Counted from the stretch's first letter, positions 27,643 through 37,753 are shown. The stretch: DNA of 64,000 nucleotides from Rufibacter roseolus (GCF_017916365.1 NZ_JAFMSU010000001.1:1550001-1614000), one strand, 5' to 3'. Numbers and translations are program-made. Notes: generated by a model not told the origin, from the sequence alone.

Positions 27643-27946
27643 TGGGGGGAATTGCGCGACGCAAAATAAGGTAAATGGCACCAATTCAAAAGCATACACC
27701 GGGTGAGAACGTGGTTTTAACTTCCGCGGACCTGCGTCTGTCGAGTCTCAAGTAGTATGCTTGCAGCATTTCTTAACTTTAATTAAACAAGGCTCCGGTG
27801 CTTTAAGGAAGGGAGTTAACGAAAAAGAGCGAATTATCCATCAAGCCACTTGGGTATTAGGCAGGCGCCCAGCCGCTAATCAGAAGGAAGCCAGGAGAAA
27901 TCTCTTAATACTGGCAGTTTACGCAAGAAAAATAAACCAAAAAGCC

Positions 27947-28210
27947 ATGCTGCAACTAGAATTGAAAAGGAGCCAGCCGGAAAGGGTGAAAGAGCAGGAG
28001 GAGTTTGCCCTGGCCAATGAAAAGCTGCAGAGATTTCAGGATCAACTTAGCCATCACCTCCAGATGCTTTTAGATGAGGTGGTGGCGCTCGGAAATAAAA
28101 TGGAGACCGATACCGCCGCCAATGGGGAGTCTATGAGCCGGAATTTCAAACGTCTGAAAGTACAGGCCGAACTTCTGGCCCGGAATCTGGAACTGCTGCG
28201 CGCCGTCTAA
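27947..28210 (+). CDS. small coiled-coil protein of unknown function
   Basis: An 87-residue Leu/Glu/Lys/Gln-rich helical protein, probably a coiled coil. The frame is open upstream to a TTG at 27761, adding 62 residues, but that part has lower GC at third positions (about 43% by my count) and no ATG, so I take the ATG at 27947. No family is recognised. It is followed 19 bases later by a long palindrome that can terminate it. Confidence 0.5.
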   Translation: MLQLELKRSQPERVKEQEEFALANEKLQRFQDQLSHHLQMLLDEVVALGNKMETDTAANGESMSRNFKRLKVQAELLARNLELLRAV

Positions 28211-28229
28211 CGACAACTCATTTCCCTGA

Positions 28230-28289
28230 AACTAAGCCAGCGTTTGGAGGCTGTTTTATAGAAAACGGCTTCCAAACGCTGGCTTAGTT
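28230..28289. repeat. AGGCCTGTTTT palindrome family, 28-bp stem with two G-U pairs
   Basis: Arms 28230-28257 and 28262-28289 pair throughout. The only two differences from perfect complementarity are G-U pairs in a plus-strand RNA (they would be A-C in a minus-strand RNA). The private outer part is AACTAAGCCAGCGTTTGG. It lies between convergent 3' ends of the coiled-coil gene and pth. Confidence 0.85.
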
Positions 28290-28305
28290 TTCTTATACAG
28301 GGAAA

Positions 28306-28938
28306 TTACTTATTGAAGAAGTTCATGGTGCGCTCCAGCCCAATAGTCCCGAAGGAAAGGCTCATCTCGGCGGCTTTTTCAATATGCGTCTGCAGGTCAA
28401 TCTGCTCATCGGCAGAAAAGGGGCTCAACACATAATCTACCTGCCGGCCCTTGGAGAACTGTGAGTCCACCCCAAACCGCAGCCGCGGATATTCATTATG
28501 GCCCAAGGTCTCCTCAATGTGTTTGAGGCCGTTGTGCCCGCCGGCGCTTCCTTTGGCGCGCATACGCAGTTTACCGAAGGGCAGGGCCAGGTCATCGGTG
28601 ATCACCAGCATCTGCTGGGCCGGAATCTTCAGAACGCTTAGCCAATGTGCCACGGCTTTGCCGCTCAGGTTCATGAAAGTGGTGGGTTTCACCAAGGTGA
28701 AGTGCTTGCCTTTGGTTTTGAACTCGGTCACAAAGGAGTGACGGCTGGTGTCAAAAGAAACCTCGTGCTTTTTGGCCAGGTGATCCAGCACCATAAACCC
28801 GATGTTGTGCCGTGTATCAGCGTATTCTGGGCCAATGTTGCCCAGGCCCACAAGTAAGTATTTCATATCAGTTGGGGTGTCATCTGCTGGCTGAGCAGTC
28901 TCTTTGCCGCCGAGCCAGTTGACTAAACGTGTAAACAT
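28306..28938 (-). CDS. pth: peptidyl-tRNA hydrolase
   Basis: Releases peptides from prematurely dropped peptidyl-tRNA. It has 210 residues. The core begins MKYLLVGLGNIGPEY at residue 25; His44 (RHNIGF) equals the catalytic His20 of E. coli, and FMNLSGKAV, TDDLALPFGKLRM and GSAGGHNGLKHI are all present. The first 24 residues are an extension. A TACCTTTG -7 element at 28950-28943 would start RNA almost at the first ATG, so the mRNA may be leaderless, or translation may begin at 28866. prs and rplY, frequent neighbours of pth, are 9 kb away here. Confidence 0.95.
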   Translation of the reverse strand: MFTRLVNWLGGKETAQPADDTPTDMKYLLVGLGNIGPEYADTRHNIGFMVLDHLAKKHEVSFDTSRHSFVTEFKTKGKHFTLVKPTTFMNLSGKAVAHWLSVLKIPAQQMLVITDDLALPFGKLRMRAKGSAGGHNGLKHIEETLGHNEYPRLRFGVDSQFSKGRQVDYVLSPFSADEQIDLQTHIEKAAEMSLSFGTIGLERTMNFFNK

Positions 28939-28942
28939 CCTG

Positions 28943-28950
28943 CAAAGGTA
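28943..28950 (-). promoter_or_regulatory. -7 promoter element of pth
   Basis: TACCTTTG on the minus strand ends five bases before the first pth ATG (28938). Confidence 0.5.
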
Positions 28951-29075
28951 AGGCTCTTAGTTCATAGTGTTTAGTTGTCAGTTTGTGGTAATCTAGATTT
29001 TGAAGGTATCAGGACACTCAGTAAGCTCATTTCCTTCTGAACTATCAACAATCGCTACTAACAAATCGCTAACAC

Positions 29076-30203
29076 CTAAATAGCCGCCAATCCCTGCTCC
29101 AGATCCGCGATGAGTTCCTGCGCATCCTCGATACCCACGGACAACCTGATGAGGCCCACGGTGATGCCCATCTTCTCCTGCTGCTCCTGGGTGAGACCAC
29201 GGTGCGAGGTTCCCAGCGGATAAGAAATGGAAGTAGTAACCCCAGCCAGTGACGGAGCAAAAGGAATATGCGACAAGGCTTTCATGAACCGATTCACGGC
29301 TTCGGTTTCATCCGCGATTCTGAAGGACAGCATACCGCCGCAAAGGCCATTGCCCTGCTTTTGCGCCAGCTCGTGCTGCGGATGCTCCGAGAGACCGGGA
29401 TAGAAGACGGCCTGCACTTTGGGGTGCTGTTGCAGGTATTGGGCCACGGCCAATCCATTGGCAGAGTGCTCCCGCATTCTGAGCTTCAGGGTTTTCAGGC
29501 CACGGGCACCCAGCCAGCTCTCAAACGGACTCAGGTTCAAGCCCCAGGTGCGCATGATCTGGGCGGCCCGGGCCTCGTCTTCGGCTACTTTGGCAATCAG
29601 TACGCCCGCGGTCACATCGCTGTGGCCCGAGAGGTATTTGGTAACGCTGTGGATGACCAGATCAGCACCTAGTTCCAAAGGGCGGGTGATGATAGGCGAG
29701 GCGAAGGTGTTGTCCACCACCAATTTGATGCCCCGGCTTTGGCACTCCTGCGCCAGTTGGGCCAGGTCCATCACCATCATCATGGGGTTGCTGATGGTCT
29801 CGGCCAGGAACAGTCTGGTATTCTCGCGCACGTACCCTTCCAATGAGTAAGTATCAGCGGTAGGCACGTAGCTCACCTCTACACCCAGCCGGTTGAGTTC
29901 ATTGGAGAGCAGGGAAGATGAGCCGCCATAGATTTCCTCGGCACAGAGCACGTGATCGCCCGCCTTGGCGTACACCAGTACCGCGGTGAGAATCGCCGAC
30001 ATGCCGGAGGAGGTAGCCACCGCGCCTTGTCCATGTTCCAGTTTATTTACTTCCTGGGCCAGTTCCTCGCTGTTGGGGTTGCCGTAGCGGGTGTACATGT
30101 AATGCTGACCAGGCTCCTGGAAGTAAGCCTCCAGCGCATTCAGGTCTTCAAACGTGAAAACCGAGGTCTGGTAAATGGGGGTGATCTTTGGCGAAATGGA
30201 CAC
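29076..30203 (-). CDS. cystathionine gamma-synthase/lyase-type PLP enzyme
   Basis: A 375-residue Cys/Met-metabolism enzyme. The PLP lysine is Lys189 in HSVTKYLSGHSD; YTRYGNPN and AVATSSGMSAI are cofactor motifs, and LIRLSVGIEDAQELIADL is the usual end. Relatives perform cystathionine gamma-synthase, gamma-lyase or methionine gamma-lyase reactions, and I cannot tell which. The start is GTG at 30203: the upstream frame has a stop 18 bases before and no ATG. An AT-rich AATTCTTAATT repeat lies directly upstream. Confidence 0.88.
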   Translation of the reverse strand: MSISPKITPIYQTSVFTFEDLNALEAYFQEPGQHYMYTRYGNPNSEELAQEVNKLEHGQGAVATSSGMSAILTAVLVYAKAGDHVLCAEEIYGGSSSLLSNELNRLGVEVSYVPTADTYSLEGYVRENTRLFLAETISNPMMMVMDLAQLAQECQSRGIKLVVDNTFASPIITRPLELGADLVIHSVTKYLSGHSDVTAGVLIAKVAEDEARAAQIMRTWGLNLSPFESWLGARGLKTLKLRMREHSANGLAVAQYLQQHPKVQAVFYPGLSEHPQHELAQKQGNGLCGGMLSFRIADETEAVNRFMKALSHIPFAPSLAGVTTSISYPLGTSHRGLTQEQQEKMGITVGLIRLSVGIEDAQELIADLEQGLAAI

Positions 30204-30205
30204 TT

Positions 30206-30243
30206 TATTAATTAGGAATTAAGAATTAACAATTAAGAATTGA
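30206..30243. repeat. AATTCTTAATT-type leader repeat
   Basis: Tandem variants of AATTAAGAATTA touch the GTG start at 30203. Related strings touch the starts at 43976 (TTG) and 45289 (GTG). Confidence 0.55.
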
Positions 30244-30271
30244 AGGTGTTCTTAAAGTTTGCCACAGTGCC

Positions 30272-30295
30272 ATTGTTGGTGTTATCACCAACAAT
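30272..30295. repeat. GTTGTTGGTG palindrome family
   Basis: ATTGTTGGTG-TTAT-CACCAACAAT is a perfect 10-bp stem. It matches 17823-17846 and 53636-53659 except at the loop and ends. Confidence 0.7.
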
Positions 30296-30401
30296 CCAAC
30301 GTCAAGAAAAACCTTGGCTCCCTCACATTCTTTACAAACAATCAACAAATAATAACCAGCAATTCTAAAGGTAGTCAGAAAGCAGTAATTCTATTGAATC
30401 T

Positions 30402-30436
30402 GTTTAAGGCCTGCTTTTGCGGAAAGAGCTAAAAAC
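30402..30436. repeat. AGGCCTGTTTT palindrome family, decayed copy
   Basis: GTTTAAGGCCTGCTTTT followed by a weakly complementary GGAAAGAGCTAAAAAC, just beyond the atpC terminator. Confidence 0.5.
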
Positions 30437-30471
30437 AAAAGCCCGCCTCCTGGAAAGAAGAACGGGCTTTT
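30437..30471 (-). terminator. terminator of atpDC
   Basis: AAAAGCCCG and CGGGCTTTT form a nine-bp stem with a 17-base loop, 20 bases after the atpC stop, U-rich on the minus strand. Confidence 0.75.
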
Positions 30472-30491
30472 TAAATGGAAAACAGGAAATC

Positions 30492-30740
30492 TTAGGCGGT
30501 TACGGCTTCGGCCAGGACAATGATCTTGTTGTCTAGCACCTCCACAACTCCCCCGTCAATCTGGAAGGCCACTGGGGCTCCGGTGGCAGGCGTAATGCGT
30601 ACCGCTCCGTTGGCCAGGGCACTGATGAGGGCGGCGTGGTTGTTCAGCACCTCAAATCCACCATTAATGCCCGGAAACTTAACCGAGGTTACGTCGCCTT
30701 CAAATACTCTTCTATCTGGGGTAATGATTTCTAAATACAT
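30492..30740 (-). CDS. atpC: ATP synthase epsilon subunit, short form
   Basis: Central-stalk subunit of F1. It has 82 residues (about 135 in E. coli): only the N-terminal beta-sandwich is present (YLEIITPDRRVFEGDV, GGFEVLNNHAALISAL, IDGGVVEVLDNKIIVLAE), and the C-terminal two-helix domain that blocks ATP hydrolysis is absent. It lies 93 bases after atpD on the same strand, with an inverted repeat in the gap. Confidence 0.93.
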   Translation of the reverse strand: MYLEIITPDRRVFEGDVTSVKFPGINGGFEVLNNHAALISALANGAVRITPATGAPVAFQIDGGVVEVLDNKIIVLAEAVTA

Positions 30741-30748
30741 TTCTTAGG

Positions 30749-30825
30749 AGTTCTGAGTCTTGAGTCTTGAGTTCTGAGTCAAAATCTTGCACAGACTCAG
30801 GACTCAGAACTCAAGACTCAGAACT
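30749..30825. repeat. GAGTCTTGAGT inverted repeat inside the atpD-atpC gap
   Basis: Bases 30749-30780 (AGTTCTGAGTCTTGAG and a second unit) are largely complementary to 30794-30825, so the gap can fold into a long hairpin. Related GAGTCCTGAGT strings occur at 53332-53364 and 53700-53724. Confidence 0.7.
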
Positions 30826-30833
30826 AATGAATA

Positions 30834-32348
<1,515 letters not shown>

Positions 32349-32387
32349 TTATAATTATTTAGATAGATACAGTACTCAATCAGGGTG

Positions 32388-32395
32388 CAAAACTA
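32388..32395 (-). promoter_or_regulatory. -7 promoter element of atpD
   Basis: TAGTTTTG on the minus strand, 49 bases before the atpD ATG; no TTG at the ideal -33 distance. Confidence 0.45.
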
Positions 32396-32885
32396 CTGCA
32401 TTCTTCCCTCATTTCCATAGAAGTAGGTAAAAAGTTTTGGATGTAAAATGTATTAAAGTGCGGTTTTCGGCCAAGGTCTGTTTTAGCGCCGATTCTGGCA
32501 AAATAGCCCGGAATCGCTTTGCAGATACTAAGGAGGGAAGTAAAGTTAGTTTTGGCTCCACACAGCCCAAGAGCACACTCGCCTTTGATAATTTCGCTAA
32601 AGCCTGAGCCACTGCATCCAGATTGTAAATCCGGATATTTTCTGTTCCCAGCCGCCCTTGAACGCGCGAGCTGTTTTGTCAAGGTTAGGCTAAAAGCAAC
32701 CTCCTTTCAGGTTTTGGGCGATAGGTGCTGCTTGGTTTTTAAGGCGTTTTTGGGATTTCAGGTGAAAACGGGATCTTCCATTGGTAGGGGAAAAGACGGT
32801 TGAGGTTGTCAAAAGGTAAGTGGCCGTGTCTTAGGTAATGCGCTGGCTGCCCGCTCTTCTCGTCACCACCAGATCCAGGCCATAT
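32396..32885. other. non-coding gap between divergent atpD and T9SS-cargo gene
   Basis: About 490 bases without a supported gene or RNA. It contains CCAGATTGTAAATCCGG-like inverted DNA (about 32621-32637) and a decayed copy of the dispersed palindrome near 32737-32777. Confidence 0.5.
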
Positions 32886-34763
32886 ATGAAGACCAGACTT
32901 GTACGTTTCTTTTTCCTCTTCTTTTTACCTTTTTCATCCTTGGCGCAGACGCAGCAGTGCTGGGAGTGCTCCATTCCCGGTATTGCGCTGTATGACTTTG
33001 ATGTGCAGGTTCCCAAACCCACCGATCCGGCGGCGCTTACTGCCTGGCGGAAACTTTTCCTGGCGGCCGGGCACGTGAACAACATCCTGTCTACCACCCT
33101 GAGCGACAACCCCTGTTTCACTGTCTTCCACGCCGATGACCTGGAAAGGGACAGCCCCGATCCAGACCACATTAACCTGCCGGGCACCCGTGACCAATCT
33201 TACGCCGATTACCTGGTAATCGGCACTGTAACCGGCTCCGGCAATGACTACACCGTGCAAATCAAAGTGGTAGGTGCCGTGAACCGGAAAGTGGCTGTGA
33301 CCAGCAGTGCCTCCTTCAAACTCTCTGACCCGGATGGTCCGCGTGATGCCGCCGTACGGGCCGCAAACCAACTGAACCCGCTGCTGGACAAGATCAAAGC
33401 CTTTGAACAAGCAGAAAGGGAAGCCAGCACTGATGTGGCTCTGCTGTCTATGATGATTGGGCAGGTGCAGCCCGTGGACATCAAGATCACACCTTCCAAA
33501 ACGATCCTGAGCAAGAACGAGGAGATAGACGTGGAGATTGAGATGGTGGACTGCGACGGCTACAAACTCAAAAACCGGAAGGTGCGGTTCACCTCCGGCG
33601 AAGTGGCCGGCCTTTCCGTGCCCGGCACTACTTGTGGCCAGATCATTCCTTCAGAAGTCACCACTGATGAGCAGGGGAAGGCCAAAGTGAAGTATAAAGC
33701 CGGTAACCAGGCCTGCTCTGGCAAGATTGTGGCCTACTATGGTTTTACCCATCCCAACGGTAGCCCTGGTATTATGTACGGAGAGGTACCCATCAATGTG
33801 GAGAACACAGACACCTGGTATGTAGATGTGCACTACCATTATAGAATGAAAAGATCTTTGGATAAGACCTCTCAAACCTCAGAAGGTACCAAATATGATA
33901 AAGGCTCTTCTAATTATGAGACAGAGTACAGGGCCCAGTTTCTTTACCGCCCCAAGGAACCCATGACCGACAACATCAGCATCAGTTCACTTGCTGAACC
34001 TGAAGCCGAGGGCCAGGTTTTTGATTTCTTTGAGCAGGGCAGCCATACTTCCTTCGGGAATTCTTACATGAAAATGGTCTACAAAGGCGGCCCTGTTGTG
34101 ACAGACCGCAACCGTCACCTGGCCACCGGTAAGCCAACTGATAGGCGTCTGGCGGCTATCAACTTTGATTATGGCCGTTTCGGGGATATGCTGAGCCTGG
34201 CGCTTGATTTTGAAGTTGACCGTACGTCTACCCAATCAGGGGGCTTGGGCAACGGTACTAATACCTCTAAAGACGTAGAATCTGTGGGGCAGGTAACGGT
34301 ATTTGACGGCATAAACGGAGGCAAGATAGAGGTGTTGCCGCCTACGTCCACGTCCAGGTTTAAGATGTACAAGGTTACCTTCCATGAGGAAAAAACCAAC
34401 AGTTCTTCCGGTTCCCGCATCACCTGGAGTGAAACTGTCAGAGCCTACATCATGTCGCCCACCATTGTTACGGGCATCTTGGATAACCTTGAAACCAAAG
34501 ACAGCGGCCTGGAACTGGAGCAGAACTTTCCCAACCCTTTCAAGGGCTCCACAATTATCCCGTACACGCTACCAGCCAGGGCACAGGTTTCCCTCACGTT
34601 GTATGATGTGGCAGGTAGACCCATGAGGGAACTGGTGCATGAGACCAAACCCGCCGGGTTCCACCGGGTAGAACTGTCTAGCCTTGACCTGAAACCCGGT
34701 ATGTATTTCTATAAATTACGGGTGGGTAACCAGGTGGTCACCAAAAGGATGATCCATTTGTAA
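32886..34763 (+). CDS. secreted protein with type IX secretion (type A) sorting domain
   Basis: A 625-residue exported protein. The signal peptide ends near LAQ (residue 20). Residues about 100-200 (YADYLVIGTVTGSGNDYTVQIKVV) resemble a CsgG/TolB-type periplasmic fold. Residues about 215-305 look like an immunoglobulin-like domain. The last about 80 residues are a type A T9SS C-terminal domain: LEQNFPNPFKGSTIIPYTLP, then LYDVAGRPMREL and GMYFYKLRVGNQ...KRMIHL. It is therefore probably carried across the outer membrane and anchored or released at the surface. The ATG at 32886 gives the signal peptide. Function unknown. Confidence 0.85.
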   Translation: MKTRLVRFFFLFFLPFSSLAQTQQCWECSIPGIALYDFDVQVPKPTDPAALTAWRKLFLAAGHVNNILSTTLSDNPCFTVFHADDLERDSPDPDHINLPGTRDQSYADYLVIGTVTGSGNDYTVQIKVVGAVNRKVAVTSSASFKLSDPDGPRDAAVRAANQLNPLLDKIKAFEQAEREASTDVALLSMMIGQVQPVDIKITPSKTILSKNEEIDVEIEMVDCDGYKLKNRKVRFTSGEVAGLSVPGTTCGQIIPSEVTTDEQGKAKVKYKAGNQACSGKIVAYYGFTHPNGSPGIMYGEVPINVENTDTWYVDVHYHYRMKRSLDKTSQTSEGTKYDKGSSNYETEYRAQFLYRPKEPMTDNISISSLAEPEAEGQVFDFFEQGSHTSFGNSYMKMVYKGGPVVTDRNRHLATGKPTDRRLAAINFDYGRFGDMLSLALDFEVDRTSTQSGGLGNGTNTSKDVESVGQVTVFDGINGGKIEVLPPTSTSRFKMYKVTFHEEKTNSSSGSRITWSETVRAYIMSPTIVTGILDNLETKDSGLELEQNFPNPFKGSTIIPYTLPARAQVSLTLYDVAGRPMRELVHETKPAGFHRVELSSLDLKPGMYFYKLRVGNQVVTKRMIHL

Positions 34764-34806
34764 AGCCATAAAAAAGCAAACTGGCCACTTATTTATTAAC
34801 GACTTC

Positions 34807-34837
34807 AAGAGCCGGTGCCAGGTAAGCGCCGGCTCTT
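34807..34837 (+). terminator. terminator after the T9SS-cargo gene
   Basis: AAGAGCCGG and CCGGCTCTT form a nine-bp stem with a GC-rich loop, followed by TTGGGTT, 44 bases after the stop. Confidence 0.6.
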
Positions 34838-35105
34838 TGGGTTAGCTGTGGTCTGGAAAAACTGGTTCGGAAAACGGTGGGTCTCGCCTTTTGGCCAGCT
34901 TCTAAACTTCAAATGAGGCAAATTAGGGAGACTTTCTACCGTTTCTGAAAGCAACGATTTCATGCCCAGAGGCTTCCTTTTAGGGGCTGTTTTCCGGTTT
35001 TTGCCCTGCTTTTGGGAAAACACCTGAAAAACGCTGCAAAAAGATGGCAGTGCCTTGTAAAAGAAATCTTTATTTTTGCCCCGTCTTACCAAATCCATAT
35101 CCGTC
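34838..35105. other. non-coding leader region of purL
   Basis: No gene seen. It contains two side-by-side decayed copies of the dispersed palindrome (34976-35021, AGGGGCTGTTTT and CCCTGCTTTT) and the purL -7 element. Confidence 0.5.
35071..35078 (+). promoter_or_regulatory. -7 promoter element of purL
   Basis: TATTTTTG fits TAnnTTTG. A TTG lies only 13 bases upstream (35055-35057), shorter than the usual spacing. RNA would start near 35085. Confidence 0.5.
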
Positions 35106-37325
35106 TTGGAAACCCAGACCCTGACTACCGTAGAGACCGCCCAGAAACTGGGCCTCCTGCCCGAAGAATTCGATCGTATCAAAGAAATACTAGGCCGCAC
35201 GCCCAATTTCACCGAGCTCAGCATCTTCTCTGTGATGTGGTCTGAGCACTGCTCCTACAAAAACTCCATTGTCTGGCTCAAGACTTTGCCCAAAGACTCA
35301 CCGCGCATGCTGGCCAAAGCCGGCGAAGAGAATGCCGGTCTGGTAGACATTGGCGGAGGTCTGGCCTGCTCCTTTAAAATAGAGTCCCACAACCACCCGT
35401 CGGCGTTGGAGCCTTACCAGGGCGCGGCTACCGGTGTGGGCGGGATCAACCGCGATATCTTCACCATGGGTGCCCGGCCTATTGCGCAGCTGAACTCCCT
35501 GCGTTTCGGGAACCCTAATTCAGATAAAACCAAGCGTCTTTTAAGAGGTGTGGTGAAAGGAATCGGGGATTACGGCAATGCCTTCGGTATCCCGACGGTG
35601 GGTGGCGAGCTGTTCTTTGATGACTGCTACAATGTGAACCCCTTGGTAAACGCTTTCTCGGCGGGTATCGTGGAGGTGGGTAAAACTGCCAGCGCTACCT
35701 CGCACGGCGCCGGAAACCCGGTGTTCATCATCGGGGCCGCTACTGGCAAGGACGGTATCCATGGCGCGGCCTTCGCGTCTAAAGACATTACCGAGGATTC
35801 TGTGAACGATTTGCCGTCTGTACAGGTAGGCGACCCGTTCCAGGAGAAACTGCTTTTAGAGGCTACTTTGGAGATTCTGGCCACCAACCGTGTTATTGGT
35901 ATGCAGGACATGGGAGCCGCCGGTATCACCTGCTCAACCTCAGAGATGAGCGCCAAAGGCGAAAGCGGCATGGAGATCTGGCTGGACAAAGTGCCTACCC
36001 GCCAGGCCAACATGCAGCCGTTTGAGATCCTCCTTTCAGAGAGCCAGGAGCGGATGCTGGTGGTAATGGAGAAAGGCGCTGAGGACCTCATCCACCAAAT
36101 CTGCGATAAGTGGGACATGTCTTGCGCCCAGATTGGTGAGGTAACCGACACCAAACGCCTGCGTTATTATGTAAAAGGCGAATTGGTGGCCGATGTGCCT
36201 GCCGAAGACTTAGTATTAGGTGGCGGAGCCCCGGTGTACCACCGCGAGTACCGCGAACCTGCTTATTTCCAAGAAGCCAAGAAATTCTCCATTGACTCCG
36301 TGCAGGAGCCAGCCAACTATAAAGAAGTAGCCGAGTTCCTGGCCACGCACCCCAACATCGCGTCTAAGCGCTGGGTGTACAAGCAGTACGATTCCATGAT
36401 CGGGACTTCCACCTTGACCACCAACCGCCCTGCCGATGCGGGCATTGTGAAGGTGAAAGGTTCTGACAAGGCCATTGCTATTACCGTTGACTGCAACAGC
36501 CGCTACGTGAACGCCGACCCTGAGGAAGGTACCGCTATTGCCGTAGCCGAGGCGGCCCGTAACATTGTGTGCGCCGGCGGTGAGCCCGTGGCCATCACCA
36601 ACTGCCTTAACTTCGGGAACCCGTACGTGCCGGAGGTGTACTGGCAGTTTGTGGGGGCCATCAAAGGCATGGGTAAAGCCTGTACCGCTTTCGGGACGCC
36701 GGTAACCGGCGGTAACGTGAGCTTCTACAACCAATCCTCGGATGAAGGTCCGGTGTTCCCAACGCCAACCATCGGCATGCTGGGGATAGTGGAAGACAAA
36801 GCCAAAACCATGACGCTGGCCTTCCAGAACGAAGGAGACGCCATTTACCTTTTGGGAGACGCGCAGAATGACATCGCCTCCAGCGAGTACCTGTATTCTT
36901 ACCACAACGTGAAACTGTCTCCGGCCCCAGCCTTTGACATGGAGAAAGAATTGGTGCTGCAGAAAACGGTGAAATCCCTGATTGAGGAATCGCTCATCCA
37001 GTCGGCCCACGACTGCGCTGATGGTGGTTTGTACATCACTTTGCTGGAGTCTGCCATGCCTAACGAGCTTGGATTTGCCGTGACCACCGATGAAAATTTC
37101 CGGAAGGACGCATATTTATTTGGCGAGAGCCAGAGCCGTGTGGTGGTGAGCGTAAGTCCGACCCAGCAAGAAGCATTTGAGAATCTGGTAGCCGGTAACG
37201 GCCTGACTTTCAAAAAAATTGGTGAGGTGACTGCCCGTTACTGCGAGGTAGACGGCGAGGTTTTCCATGCCATCCAGGTCATCAAAAACAGCTATGACAC
37301 CGCCCTGGAGCGGATTATGGAATAA
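35106..37325 (+). CDS. purL: phosphoribosylformylglycinamidine synthase subunit PurL
   Basis: ATP-dependent step four of purine synthesis, working with PurQ and PurS, which are not in the window. About 739 residues, the small PurL type. The active-site block is SVMWSEHCSYKNS, and both AIRS-type halves are present (SHNHPSALEPYQGAATGVGG; GGEPVAITNCLNFGNP; CADGGLYITL). There is no ATG before residue 40 of the conserved region. The TTG at 35106 (then ETQTLTT) is the best start because it is the first start-like codon after the -7 element; the earlier TTG at 35076 overlaps the promoter. Confidence 0.95.
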   Translation: METQTLTTVETAQKLGLLPEEFDRIKEILGRTPNFTELSIFSVMWSEHCSYKNSIVWLKTLPKDSPRMLAKAGEENAGLVDIGGGLACSFKIESHNHPSALEPYQGAATGVGGINRDIFTMGARPIAQLNSLRFGNPNSDKTKRLLRGVVKGIGDYGNAFGIPTVGGELFFDDCYNVNPLVNAFSAGIVEVGKTASATSHGAGNPVFIIGAATGKDGIHGAAFASKDITEDSVNDLPSVQVGDPFQEKLLLEATLEILATNRVIGMQDMGAAGITCSTSEMSAKGESGMEIWLDKVPTRQANMQPFEILLSESQERMLVVMEKGAEDLIHQICDKWDMSCAQIGEVTDTKRLRYYVKGELVADVPAEDLVLGGGAPVYHREYREPAYFQEAKKFSIDSVQEPANYKEVAEFLATHPNIASKRWVYKQYDSMIGTSTLTTNRPADAGIVKVKGSDKAIAITVDCNSRYVNADPEEGTAIAVAEAARNIVCAGGEPVAITNCLNFGNPYVPEVYWQFVGAIKGMGKACTAFGTPVTGGNVSFYNQSSDEGPVFPTPTIGMLGIVEDKAKTMTLAFQNEGDAIYLLGDAQNDIASSEYLYSYHNVKLSPAPAFDMEKELVLQKTVKSLIEESLIQSAHDCADGGLYITLLESAMPNELGFAVTTDENFRKDAYLFGESQSRVVVSVSPTQQEAFENLVAGNGLTFKKIGEVTARYCEVDGEVFHAIQVIKNSYDTALERIME

Positions 37326-37354
37326 ATTTTTTGAAAAATTTTTCGCCTGGTGTA

Positions 37355-37384
37355 TTGCGCTGAATAAATTCTTTTCTACCTTTG
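37355..37384 (+). promoter_or_regulatory. promoter of tRNA-Gln
   Basis: TTG (37355-37357), 19 bases, then TACCTTTG (37377-37384): an exact Bacteroidota -33/-7 pair. RNA would start near 37390, about 30 bases before the tRNA. Confidence 0.8.
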
Positions 37385-37421
37385 CAACACCAAACGACAA
37401 CAACAGGTTGTCAGCGGAGAT

Positions 37422-37494
37422 TGTCCGATGGTGTAACTGGCAACACGTCTGATTTTGGTTCAGAAGAGTCCAGGTTCGAAACCTGGTCGGACAA
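37422..37494 (+). tRNA. tRNA-Gln (anticodon TTG)
   Basis: A 73-base cloverleaf: acceptor TGTCCGA pairs with TCGGACA, the anticodon stem TCTGA/TCAGA encloses loop TTTTGGT with anticodon TTG, and the T arm has GGTTCGAAACC. Discriminator A at 37494; CCA is not encoded. It has its own promoter and terminator. Confidence 0.96.
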
Positions 37495-37497
37495 CTT

Positions 37498-37531
37498 AAA
37501 ACCTCTGTTTCTGCAAAGAGACAGAGGTTTT
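37498..37531 (+). terminator. terminator of tRNA-Gln
   Basis: AAAACCTCTGT and ACAGAGGTTTT form an 11-bp stem, followed by further T residues. Confidence 0.88.
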
Positions 37532-37695
37532 TTGCTTTTATAGTTTTGTGTTTCTGGGACAGAAGAAGCAGAAATAGCCTGCTAATGGTAAGTTAGTGAT
37601 TCTGAGTGTGTTTGGATTATGCCAAGGAAATTGTGGGCTAAGTAGTTGTACTGTTAAGTTTCTGAAAAAGTACCACTTATTTTTAGGCGCTTGGT

Positions 37696-37725
37696 TTGGG
37701 TCTACCAAAATAAGGAGTAATTTTG
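37696..37725 (+). promoter_or_regulatory. promoter of prs
   Basis: TTG (37696-37698), 19 bases, then TAATTTTG (37718-37725), a full -33/-7 match. The ATG is 28 bases further on. Confidence 0.75.
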
Positions 37726-37753
37726 CGACTTCATTCGGCAACCCTCTTTTCCC

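Noticed and set aside
27761-27946. 62-residue N-terminal extension of the coiled-coil gene from a TTG
   Set aside because: No ATG, lower third-position GC than the rest and no recognised motif; the internal ATG is a better start.
32621-32700. Possible RNA gene in the atpD upstream gap
   Set aside because: The short inverted repeat does not extend to a tRNA or other fold that I recognise.
32840-32885. Start of the T9SS-cargo gene at 32838
   Set aside because: The residues before 32886 would disrupt the signal peptide; ATG 32886 gives a standard one.
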